A DNA stretch of 64,000 bases from Craspedostauros australis (taxonomy: Eukaryota; Bacillariophyta; Bacillariophyceae; Mastogloiales; Achnanthaceae). The position numbers and the translations under genes are program-made. The stretch spans positions 282,001-346,000 of the forward strand of contig JAMXDE010000030.1 in assembly GCA_026770025.1 (NCBI GenBank), read 5' to 3'. The stretch's first letter is position 1; the number at the start of each line of letters is the position of its first letter. Positions 22,816 to 33,200 of this stretch are shown here, in pieces. The notes beneath the pieces are model-generated. The model did not search any database and was not told where the DNA came from. It was given only the letters and a program-made list of their open reading frames with translations.

Positions 22816-25041
22816 TTATTCGTAGCCTTCGCCAAACTTCAAGCACACGTTCCCTCTGTCGGAGTGTTGCCACTTGATGATGTCCACTACCTTCCCTTTG
22901 GGGCAAGTGGCTTCTCCGTTGTTGAAGCCGGGCGTCTCAAGCATCGGCTTGCCAAGCTTGAATGAAAATTTTGGCGACAACCTGCCATCTTCATCCATGG
23001 GGTGACGCAAGTTCTTCGCAATCATGTTTCTGCCGTTGTCATTTTGATCACCGTTGTTATCGTGTACATCTTGCGATTGCTGATGTCGGATGTGGTCCAT
23101 CAATTCCTCCGTCATGCCTTGCAATGCGCGTGGCAACAAATACCCAGCTCCGTATTCCAACAATTTGGTGGTGGGGTCTTCGCGATGTAGATTTGAGCAA
23201 GCCACCATCTCCATCTGTTCGCTTGTGGCGTGCAGGAACGGCGTCGTGCTGACGATGATTGGAAGCTGTCCTGAGGAGCCGTATGTATTCATGTACGTCT
23301 CAGCGAAGATAGCGATGCTGTCCTCGTTTTCATCGACTGTGATCATTCCCAGCGCTGCTGCATTGGCCGCCGAGCCCCGGTGCTTCGACGATGCTTGATG
23401 GCGATGGTCTGATCGGAACGAGACATCAGCACCAGCGGTGAGGCCAAGGACTTGAGCCCGGCGTAACCCTTCCAGCTCTGCCTTTGTGTTGGGACTTGCC
23501 AAGCCCCTTGGGATTGCGCTGTTGCCAACGCTATTGCTCGCATCGTCGTCGATTGCGTCATCCACACAATCTTCTTCGTCTCTGTCCATTTCAATGTCAT
23601 GCAAGTCGTCTTGGTGGACGACCGCTCCCAGGCGTTTCAAGGTGTCCACGAATCCGGTTGTCGCACCGACCATCACGATGTTGGGGGTGGCCACTCTTCC
23701 TTCACTCACTGCGTGTGGCCGCCGTGTCGTGTTGTACGAGCACGAGGACGAGCCGGAGTAACGAAACAGGACCGTGTGGTCGATTGCCACGCAGTATAGA
23801 TAGCAATCCTCGGGAGGAACGGGCCAAAGTGCCCCCCTTTCGTGAGAAGCCTGGTTGGCGCCGGATTGATAGTGATGCAAGGATCTCACCCAGTTGATGT
23901 ACACGGAGCGAAATGCTTGTTGCCATCGGAAGGTTGATAGGTGCGACTGATCCATTTTCCGTTTTGCTTTTTGATTGTGATGCATTCCTGCGCTCTTCCT
24001 CGCGTCTCCGCGATGGCCATCTGCGGAAGGCAGCTTGCCATCTGTTTTGGCTGTGCGCAGTTTATTGCGCTTCGATGTGGACGAAGATGATGCTGACTTG
24101 CCGGTGGACGATGTTGACGTCCGTGCTTCCTCTGGCGCCCTTGTTGGTCGAGGTTGAGGAGTAGTCGAAGATGGGAACTGCCAGGATTGCAAATGCTTTT
24201 CCAACAACGGAGGCACTGTCCAGTGCGGTGCTGTGCATTGAAACACCAGCTTGAATTTCTCTCTCAAGCACCAATCCATGATGGTGCCCTTCTCGCAGTC
24301 AACGATCCTGGTCCTCGTGCTGGGCCTGTTCCTGGCGTTCGCAGTGCTCGTGAACGCGTGGCCTGTCGTGCCAACTGAAGCAGCACTCGGCTTGTCGTAA
24401 AAATCCAACCTCCGACGTTTCCGCATATGTCGGCTCTGATGGGGACCATCCTGACCGACAACATGACCTGACTGGCGGCGCTTGGCGGATTCAACGGTGG
24501 CATCACCGTCGATCTTGGTTTGCGCTTTTCGTTTGGGTGACTGGAATCGGAATGGACTTCCAGACACGAGCCGATTGACCAGGCTTCGAACCGTCTTGCC
24601 AGATGGGCTCATCGGCATGGATCCCGCTGGAGGCTTGGCGGAAGTCTTGTTGGATGAGGTGGATTGCGGACTCTTGACAGTTTCCATCGCTCTTTCGAAT
24701 AATGAAGCTCCCTGCTTGAGCGCATTCCTGCTGTTGTTTCCGAAGCTCCCGAACTGGAACAGAGAACGAGTCTTGCTGCTGCCAACACCCGACGTCCCCA
24801 ACGACGACGACGATGATGGCTTGCGCAAGAACAGGTGCCCATTCTTCGATCTTCTCGATTGGTCGACTTGGACTTGTGCCGCGGTTTGGCTTTCGGAGTC
24901 CACTGGTTGTCGCGACAAACTTCCAGCACCGGACGCAGCAGAGCTCACCATTGCGGTGCCGCTTTGAGAGCCATCGCCCGTGCCATCTTGCTCATCTTGG
25001 TCGCCGCCGCCGCGTTGATCTTCGTCGCTGCCGCCTTTCAT
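22816..25041 (-). CDS. DONSON: DONSON homologue, replication-fork protein
   Basis: Single exon of 741 codons; the ATG at 25041 is followed by a long disordered Ser/Gly-rich region (residues 1-240). The conserved part begins at GTIMDWCLREKFKLVFQC (about 250), matching the DONSON W-x-L-K-x-R-L-x-F segment. Next are WQQAFRSVYINW and CVAIDHTVLFRYSG (about 420, the TVLFR hallmark), ATTGFVDTLKRLGA, then PIIVSTTPFLHATSEQM (about 593), LEYGAGYLLPRAL (cf. DONSON I-x-G-P-x-x-P-x-x-L) and a final NVCLKFGEGYE. In animals DONSON helps assemble and protect the CMG helicase and supports checkpoint signalling in the nucleus. Acidic and Asn-rich inserts separate the conserved blocks. A young LTR retrotransposon begins 282 bp upstream of the ATG. 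Assigned from motif order without a database search. Confidence 0.8.
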   Translation of the reverse strand: MKGGSDEDQRGGGDQDEQDGTGDGSQSGTAMVSSAASGAGSLSRQPVDSESQTAAQVQVDQSRRSKNGHLFLRKPSSSSSLGTSGVGSSKTRSLFQFGSFGNNSRNALKQGASLFERAMETVKSPQSTSSNKTSAKPPAGSMPMSPSGKTVRSLVNRLVSGSPFRFQSPKRKAQTKIDGDATVESAKRRQSGHVVGQDGPHQSRHMRKRRRLDFYDKPSAASVGTTGHAFTSTANARNRPSTRTRIVDCEKGTIMDWCLREKFKLVFQCTAPHWTVPPLLEKHLQSWQFPSSTTPQPRPTRAPEEARTSTSSTGKSASSSSTSKRNKLRTAKTDGKLPSADGHRGDARKSAGMHHNQKAKRKMDQSHLSTFRWQQAFRSVYINWVRSLHHYQSGANQASHERGALWPVPPEDCYLYCVAIDHTVLFRYSGSSSCSYNTTRRPHAVSEGRVATPNIVMVGATTGFVDTLKRLGAVVHQDDLHDIEMDRDEEDCVDDAIDDDASNSVGNSAIPRGLASPNTKAELEGLRRAQVLGLTAGADVSFRSDHRHQASSKHRGSAANAAALGMITVDENEDSIAIFAETYMNTYGSSGQLPIIVSTTPFLHATSEQMEMVACSNLHREDPTTKLLEYGAGYLLPRALQGMTEELMDHIRHQQSQDVHDNNGDQNDNGRNMIAKNLRHPMDEDGRLSPKFSFKLGKPMLETPGFNNGEATCPKGKVVDIIKWQHSDRGNVCLKFGEGYE

Positions 25042-25323
25042 GTTGCGTCCGTTGTTGCGCCCTGCATGGCAAGCGCCGTGCCGAGCGTCCTTTCAGATAC
25101 GACTATTGCACGTGGATGCAGGAGGTGCTTTCGCCATCTCTCGAACGAACGAAGGAACGACAAAACGCGAAGACGGTCGTCGCTGCGCCATGTCGTAGAC
25201 ACACCCAACCACGACAAAAGAAGCAAGAATTCGGCTCTCTTGACACTGCCGTCAGTCACGAATCAGCGTGAATGAGGCTAAACTCAAACTCAAACTCAAG
25301 ACAGGAGAAGATAATAGGCTCAT
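25042..25323. other. DONSON upstream region
   Basis: 282 bp between the DONSON start and the 5' LTR of element A. Short frames here overlap the divergent strand and are not convincing. The last five bases (25319-25323, CTCAT) are the target-site duplication of element A. No E2F-like site is evident. Confidence 0.5.
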
Positions 25324-25505
25324 TATTGGAGCGAAGACACCACCCGAGTCCAAGTAGTCGGGAACACAGCAACAGACTGCAACAGACAGCAGAACGAAAA
25401 CAAAAAGGAGCAACAAAAGCAATCGAATCAACACATCAAGCTCACAATCCCAAATCGATAACTTAGTACACATCACTTCATACCAAAGACATCCACGCTT
25501 CAATA
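25324..25505 (+). repeat. Element A 5' LTR
   Basis: 182 bp, TATTGGAGCG...CTTCAATA, with TATTG/CAATA inverted ends. The internal region begins GTTTATTCGACC at 25506, nearly the same word that follows element B's 5' LTR (GTTTATCGACC). It is a likely primer-binding site, but the tRNA is not identified. Confidence 0.95.
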
Positions 25506-26420
25506 GTTTATTCGACCTTTACCGCTCCGTCGTGGCCGTTTCGACCCCTTCGCGCGCTGCGCTTGCCTCCGTCAGATCCGCGTGAGTTGGCCGTTTTCCC
25601 GTTACAGACAGAGAGACCGAGACAAGGGAGCGAGGCCTGCTGTCGGCGAGCTTTTGACGACTGGCTTGGTGGTTGTGGTTGGTGGCGTTACAGCTTCGGT
25701 GCACGGGGGGGATTGAGTGACCCTGAACGTAAGGAACCTGAGGATCATGACTGACGCGTCCGAGCTGTCGCTGGCTGGATTGTCCATCACATCCTTCCGG
25801 ATGCCACCGGACCCTCCCCCATCGACCACCGCCGTCCTCGCGTACCTCAGGGATGCCCTTGGGTTCTCCGAAGCCTTTACGCTCACTGTCCGCCTTTTCA
25901 ACCGGCGAGCAGCTGAGAACGGACTCGACAAACTCAAAGTCGTCCGTCGCCTGTGCCTCTACGGATCTCGTCCGCTTGAACAAACCCTTCACAACCTGCA
26001 ACACCCCGTCAACCCATGGGACCTGGAAAACGACTTCCACCGTATGTTGGCCTTCCATGACTTCTGCGTTGCAACAAACATACTCGTGACACCCGACGGT
26101 GAACCGAACACTTCCACGTCGAAAGCATAAATGCTGAGGCCTTTGACGAGCACGTACAGAATTTCGCAGTCGACGCGACGACCAACTTCCAGGAAAATTT
26201 GCGGAAGTGTGCTGTTCGCAATGCTCACATTCGCAAATCACACCCACGTGGCCACCTGGAAACTCCTGAACAATGGGCACAGTACGTCATGAATCCAAGA
26301 CCTGCTCCTGCCTTGACTCCACCAGTTCTTGTTGACACCGGTCTTCCCTCTGACACCAATACAGGAACTCGAGTCCTCTCATCAACACCTGAACAAACAG
26401 CACCACTACAACACGGATCT

Positions 26421-27180
26421 AGCGAGAATAGAGGGCAAATGAAGTCCGGTTGTGTCCGGCTTTGCCTTCCAGTGTCGGACTTTGGCAGGTCAAAAGGGGA
26501 AATGAAACTGCCAACGTCAGCGCGGTTAAACGTAGTGTGACCACGAACGTAGATGAGACGATTGAGAATGTGTTTTGAGTTGATTTGGTGGTTGTAAAGC
26601 TTGAGTTTTGTAAGATTGTTGTTTTTATGAGATTGTTTTGGTTGAAGGTTGGAGAGGAAAACGAGATGGGCTGGTTATCACACTGCTCTGCTGTTGGTTG
26701 TCGCTGTTCATGGTCTTGTACATTTGAAAAATTGCTCCACAATCCCCAGGTGATGAAACCACGATGCTTCATCGCTCTTGGCAGGTTTGAGAGCTGATTC
26801 TCCAATTGTTGGAGTGAAGGTGCGAGTGTTCCATATCTTAGTCTTGTTCCAATTTTGCAGGATAGTCTTGCTTTTGATCCAAGACCGGCACATCCTGCAT
26901 GGAAGATGTCAGTTTCATACATATGTAATCTTGGAACACATGGCAAAGAGGCAAGTGAGAAGCATCAACTGTGCATGCAGGATGAGCCATGCACTTGTAT
27001 TCTTGCAGACAGATGCCTTCACATATGTAGTCTCTTTTGGAGGTAGAGTGCCTGTCCATTTGTTGCTCAATCGTGTGTACTGGTGGTAGTACAGACAATT
27101 CGGTCACCGGTCAATGGGGACATGAAGGGAAAATACCAATTTTCAGCAATTTTTCAGTGACATCATGGTATATTGCAACT
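26421..27180 (-). repeat. Element C 3' LTR
   Basis: 760 bp, plus-strand ends AGCGAGAATAG ... TATTGCAACT. Same length and content as 35124-35883. Preceded on the minus strand by the polypurine tract. Confidence 0.95.
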
Positions 27181-27190
27181 CTCCCTCTCG
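27181..27190 (-). other. Element C polypurine tract
   Basis: The minus strand reads CGAGAGGGAG directly against the 3' LTR. This is the expected primer site for plus-strand DNA synthesis in LTR retroelements. Confidence 0.75.
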
Positions 27191-27247
27191 ACAAGCAATG
27201 GGACCCGTATCGTGAAAAACCTCTTCTTCTTCAAACCATCTCACCGT

Positions 27248-30200
27248 TTACCATCCCATGAGCAATTTGCGAAGAGACTCAAATATCTCCCGCACTGAGC
27301 CCTTGGTAAAGATGTCGGCGATTTGTTCTGCGGATGCCACGCGCTGGATCTTGATGAAGCCCTCCTTCACCCAGTACCAGAAGAAATGCCACTTCACAAG
27401 AAAGTGCTTGGTGCGATTTGTGATGTGATGCTTCGTTGCGAGTGAGATACACGCGTTGTTGTCTTCAAACACGGTGCACTGGAGATGCGTGAGCAACTCC
27501 TGCTTGAGTCCGGTGCGGGCGGCGACCTCCCGAATGAGCTGTTGTAGTGGAATGAGGGCTCGCATTGCCATTGATAGCGCAGCATATTCGGCCTCAGTTG
27601 TAGAGAGAGCTATCTCGGTCTGCAGCTTGGACCGCCAGATTAGAGGGCATCCTCCAAGGATAATGATGTATCCGGTACGCGACTTGACTGATGTAGGATT
27701 ATCGTCGGGCTCTCGATGATGTAGCCCAGCAAAATCAGCATCGACGTAGCATTGCAGGTCCAGCTTGCCAGATGGCCGGATGATGGTGCCTTGTGCCTTG
27801 GTTCGCGCAAGGTACCGCACGATGGTCTTAAGCGCCCTGGCGTGGGATTGCTTGGGAGCGTGGCTGAAGCGTGCTGCTTGGGACACAGCAAACGCAATGT
27901 CTGGCCTTGTGTTGGTTGCCAAGTACAGCAGCATACCGATGATAGACCGATAGTTCCAAGATTCCTTCATCGCTTCTCCATCCGGATCACTTCCGAGAGC
28001 TGCTTTGGTAGCAGGAATCCAGTTTGGGTTGCACGCTTCCATTCCAGTTGCCGCAATAATCTTATCGATCAGTCCTTGCTGAGACATGTGGATTGATCCG
28101 TCGCGGTTCTTATCCAGTTTGATTCCAAGGAACTCGTTGAACGTTCCTTCCTTCGTCAGCTCGAAGCCGCGTCTGGTCATTGACTGGATGAAATCGTCGA
28201 TGTCCTTCTCGTGTGGTGCTGCAATGCCTGCGTCGTCCACATATAGTGCCAGCATCATCCCAGGGCGCAAGAACAGACAGGAGTCCTGCTCGCTGGCCTT
28301 GAACCCTTCAGCGGTTAGTGCTCGCAGCAGATGCTCATGCCAGAGGCGAGGTGCCACTGTCAAGCCATACAGGCTCTTCCGGAGTTTGAGGCATACGTTG
28401 GGTCCGTTGGTTGACCGAAAGCCCCGAGGTAGGTGGATGTAAATGTCGCGATGGATTGCGGCTTGGACGAAGGCGCTCACAAAATCAATTGATACCGTGA
28501 CCCAGCCAAGGAGGATTGCGGTGATTAGGAAGACGCGGACCGATGGCCAAGCGACCACAGGAGCGAGAGTGGATTCCGTTTCTTCCACAAGGTCGCCTCG
28601 AACGCAGAACCTGGCCTTGTGCTTCTTGATGGACCCATCTGGTCGGCGCTTGCGACGGAACACCCAGGTACCCGGTGCAATCTTGCCAACTGCTTTGGCC
28701 TTGCTGACCTCGACCCACGTACCCTTGGAGACCAAGTCTGTGACCTCTTTCTTGGCTGCCTCCATCCACTTTTCTCGATCTTCGTCCTTCATAGCTTCAT
28801 CGAAGGAAAGGGTGTCGGGGTCTGTTGGTGATGCTTTGAAGCTGCTCGGTCCCTCGCTCAGCTCCAGGTGGCCGTTCGACATCAGGAAGACGGCTTCGGA
28901 TCCTGAGATGGATCTGCCAGATGGGTCGGATTCGCCGTCCTCATTCATCGTCAGAAACGCATATTCCTCTGCTCCGTTGGTGTCGCAGGCGGTCATGGAT
29001 GGATCTGCGAGCTGCGGGATGGAGTCGATCCACAGGCATTGCTCAACGTCATCTGGATCATGGTCGCTGGTGTCTTGTTCAGCGGAATCGGGCATGTTGC
29101 TGTCGGGGTTGTCGCTGGACCTGGAGGCATTGGATTGGGAGTTCTCTTCGCCATTGGGAGAGACTCGAGGCAGCCCTTCCGGAGGATCTATATTGTGGCC
29201 TGCAACTACCTGAGTCCACCAGTCTCTGAGCTCATCAAAGTCGAAGTTGGTTGAGTATGCGTCAAGTCCGTAGTGCTCAATGATGTGAAGCGCGGTGAGG
29301 AGATTTGCGAGTTGATCGATCTCATTTTGCAAGTCCTGAGGCAGAGCGAACTCCTCTTCCTGTTGGTTGTCTCTCCTGTCTGGATCTCTCCCATCGTCTT
29401 GTACAGCCATGTGCACCATGATTCGATCTCCTCCTTCATCGATATCATCATTGTCGCTCCAGTCTTGCTGCAGCAAGCGACCATGTACTGCGTAGATGGT
29501 TTCAGACATGTCTGCGATCTGCCAGCGAAAGTGGTTGTCCGGCGAGTCGTAGAGAGCCAAAGTGGAGAGTGCAGTCCTGATCATATCGCAGGCAGCTTCT
29601 TCAGCGGCAGTCAAGCGGGCTCTGGCATTGCTGTCCACTTGTGCGATGTGTGGATTGATACGTCCACAGGAGTCCTGTTTGAGTTTTTCAAGCTCGGACA
29701 TGGAAGTTGTCATGTGGATTGCTGCTTCCTCAATGCTGTGCAGTGGTTCAGTGATTGGGCTGTTGCTTCCGTTGGCTCCTTTCAGGAGTTCAATCGCTGA
29801 GAGAATCGAGCTTGACAAGTGGGCGGCCGTCACAGCATCAATGGATGGTGAGGTCTGGTGAATTGGTTGGCAGACGAAGGCCTGAGCCATGCCACCCATC
29901 TGGCTGTATTCAAGGCGTTGTGGAGGAGCTCTCTTTCTGGGGTTGGATCGTCTTGCTTCAATCCGTGCCGATCGACGGACTGGTTGCTGCTGTCGGTTTC
30001 GTCTGTGACGCTCCCTCTGTTGAGGTGCTGGGTTCGATGCGATTGGAGATGTTGCTGGCTGGGCCTTCGCTGAGCTAGCATTGGGTGCCTCCACACTGGA
30101 TCTGTCATGGTCCATGGTGTCCTGATCGTCAGATGGGAGTGGCATGTTGTCATTGTCGTCACCCCCGTCGTCATGAGTAGTCTCCGGGCGCGATGGTGGG

Positions 30201-33200
30201 ACTGAGTCTCGCAAGCTGGCCTTCTCCATATGGTTCTGGCCTTCTCTTGGTGCATCAGTTGCAGCACTTGTTGGTTGAGCTGTTGGTGGTGCAGAGACTT
30301 CATCCGGTGCTGGTGCAGTATCTGATGGTGATGGTGGGAGCTCCGGTCCAAGTTCCACAGGAAGCGGCTCTGATGGTCGATGTGTTGCATTCGCTTGCTC
30401 TGCGAGCTGGCGATTCAGATCATAGTCACGACTGCCCTGCTCCTCTGCTTCCTGGTCCTGCTGCTTGAGGCGTTCCAAATCTTCTTCATCAAAGGGAAAC
30501 TTGTACTCGGAGTCTCCAAACAGGTTCTTCCATTGCTCAGAGTCGTAGTCGGGAAGATTGAATGGATCAGAAGGCACAGTGGCGAACCAGTCGTCAAACA
30601 CCACGTGAAATTGCGGTGTGATGCTTCCGGTCTTGAGATTCAGGACCAGTGGGACGGTTGAGGCGTGCTTCTCGGAGAGGCCGACGTGCACAAAACGATT
30701 GCTCCGGGCCTTCCACTTTGGGATCTTCTTTCCATCTCCAACTCGGTGGTCCAGCACATACGTTGGGCATCCCCAGACGTGCAAGTTGTGAAAATGCTTC
30801 TGTGGGAAGCGGATTCGGGAGAGGATGTCGAATGGAGAGAGGCCGTTCGTGAGGTTTGGCAGACGGTTGAAAATGAAGGCTGAATGGCGGATTGCCATCG
30901 GCCAAAGTGGTACGGCGTCCAGATCGGGCCAGTGCAGAGTAGCATGAAGCATCATGGTTCGAGCGCTTGACACCACGGTGCGAATGCTTCGCTCGGCGAT
31001 GCCGTTGTGGTGATGCGCTCCTCGTCCTGCGTATCGATGAGACTGATGGAAGTTTCGAAGGTGGTCAGCATAGTCGGATGAGGTGAACGCCCTTCCATTG
31101 TCGCTTTGGTATTGTTGGACAACAATGCCGAGATCTCGACACATGCTCTCGAACTTCTCCTTTGCTCTGATCATGTCTTGAGATGATGTAGACAGGACTG
31201 GCTCAGCGAAGATGAATCCTGAAGCATGGTCGACGAATACGATGCCGGCTCCGTACATTTCGTCATCGCTCCCTTTTCCATATCCCGAAAAGAGTCGTCC
31301 CTTTCCACCCCCTTCAAAATGATCCACAGAGACGAGTTGGCCAGGCCGAAGATTACCGAACTTGATGGCTCCCTCTCGATCACGTACTGGTCGGTGCAGA
31401 TGGCCAGGGCTTGAGCGACAGACTTGTTTCCCAAACTGGCATGCTGCGCACTTTGGAAGTGTGGCGAGGCGGGAGGCGCTTGCTTGTAGCTTGCGTGCGG
31501 CTTCGGTGTGCGCCAGGGTTCCCGAACGAAAAAGGTGCTGGATCTTCCGCATGTCATTGTGGCCCAGGCGTTGGTGCCAACGCAGCAGCTCCTTCTGTGG
31601 TTCGGACAGGTTGCGGTTGGCGGAGGAAACAGTAGTGATGGTTGCATTGAGGGCATGTGGAATGTGCTTGGTCAATGACTTCATGTTGTATGCCTTGGAA
31701 GTTGGAAGCTTGTTCTTGGGATTGATCTCGATGTTGATCTCTCCCTCTCTTCCTTGGACCTTCCACCTGCCATTCACATACTGCAGCTCGCCTGGATACA
31801 TTCTTTCGAACACAGAGGTGCTGATGATCTTGGCGTTGCTTCTTGGCACATAGTATGCCGGGAATTTGAGACGGCGAATGTTTCCTCTCGTGTCTTGGAT
31901 GCCCCATTCCACGGTTCCCACCAAGTGGTCAGATCGTCCTCCAAACAGCCCTGTCAGTTTCTTGGCTTGGTTTCCAATTGGCCTTCTGGGTTCGGAGACG
32001 AAGTCGGACTTGTCATGTGAGATACAGACGGTGGATCCGCTGTCCCAAATAACATCACTCATCATGCTTGTGGGGAGTGCCTCGGCAAGCTCATCTGGGC
32101 TGTGACGGATGGCTGAGAGGCTCTTGATGGAGGATAGTCCATCGTGCGTGCACACGGAGTTGGATGGAAGCGGCTTGCCGGGATTGAAGTAGGTGTCGAG
32201 GATCTGAGCCAGTCTGCCGGTTTGTTTCTCGGTGAGTCGCTGTCGCTGAGCAGGAGCATCAAATACCATCATTCGCTGACGCTGATTGCGATGTTTCTTC
32301 TTGGATGGTCCTTGCACTTCATGTCGACGAATAGGAACGGCTCTGGTTCCGAACCTGGCACCATGGCTGATGGAATTGGCTCTTGGCCGTGGGTTGGAGA
32401 AAGCCGTGCTTCTGAATCTGTGCTTGTTCGGGTTGTTCTCAAGACCAATCACACAATGACTGCGTCGCCTCAGCCCAGCTGCTCTTGCTCTGGGATGCAT
32501 GTTGGTTGATGCATGCATTGCAGATACTGGAGGGTCGAAGCGAGAGCGGTGGTGGCGGAGACGAATCGGAGCACGACGATGAAAGTTGATCCAATCCTTG
32601 GGTTGGGCTCGGTCACGACGGCGACCTTTCTTTTCCCAATAGGCTTCGCAGCGGCGTTGCCAACGGGGCTTGGGAACTGGACCATCAGGGTGGCGAGGCA
32701 TGTCATGGTGCTTGTGTGCCAGGTATGTTGCAGTGACCATCCATGCTGCAATCGAGGCTGTCTCCCACCCGTGCATGATTGCAAAGATGAGGACCTGGAT
32801 GAGCAGCGGAATGAAAAGAGGAAAGGCACCAATGAGGAGAGCCAATGGACCAAGGTAGGCCTGGATGATTTGGAACCACCCAGATGGACTTTCTTCCGTC
32901 ACCTTGTAGACATGCCATTCAGTGGAATCGAATGTGACTGTGTTGGCAGCGGTCTCGCTCTTGTTCTTGTTCTTGTCCTTGAAGTCGCTTCTGTGCTCGC
33001 TGGTGCCATGGGAGGTGAGCCAACGCTTGCACTTGGCACACCACTTGAAAGTGGAGCTCCTGACAACCTTCTGGTGCGGTTCACCCTTGGAAGGGGGAAC
33101 AGAACGCCAACTGGTGTTGGAAGAACCCTTCTTAGCGTTGTTGGAACCCTTCTTGCCCTTGCTGCTGTGGTTGGAGCCTGCACCTTTCTTCAGATTGGGG

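Noticed and set aside
28443-29213. 256-codon plus-strand frame
   Set aside because: Antisense to the element C reverse-transcriptase region.
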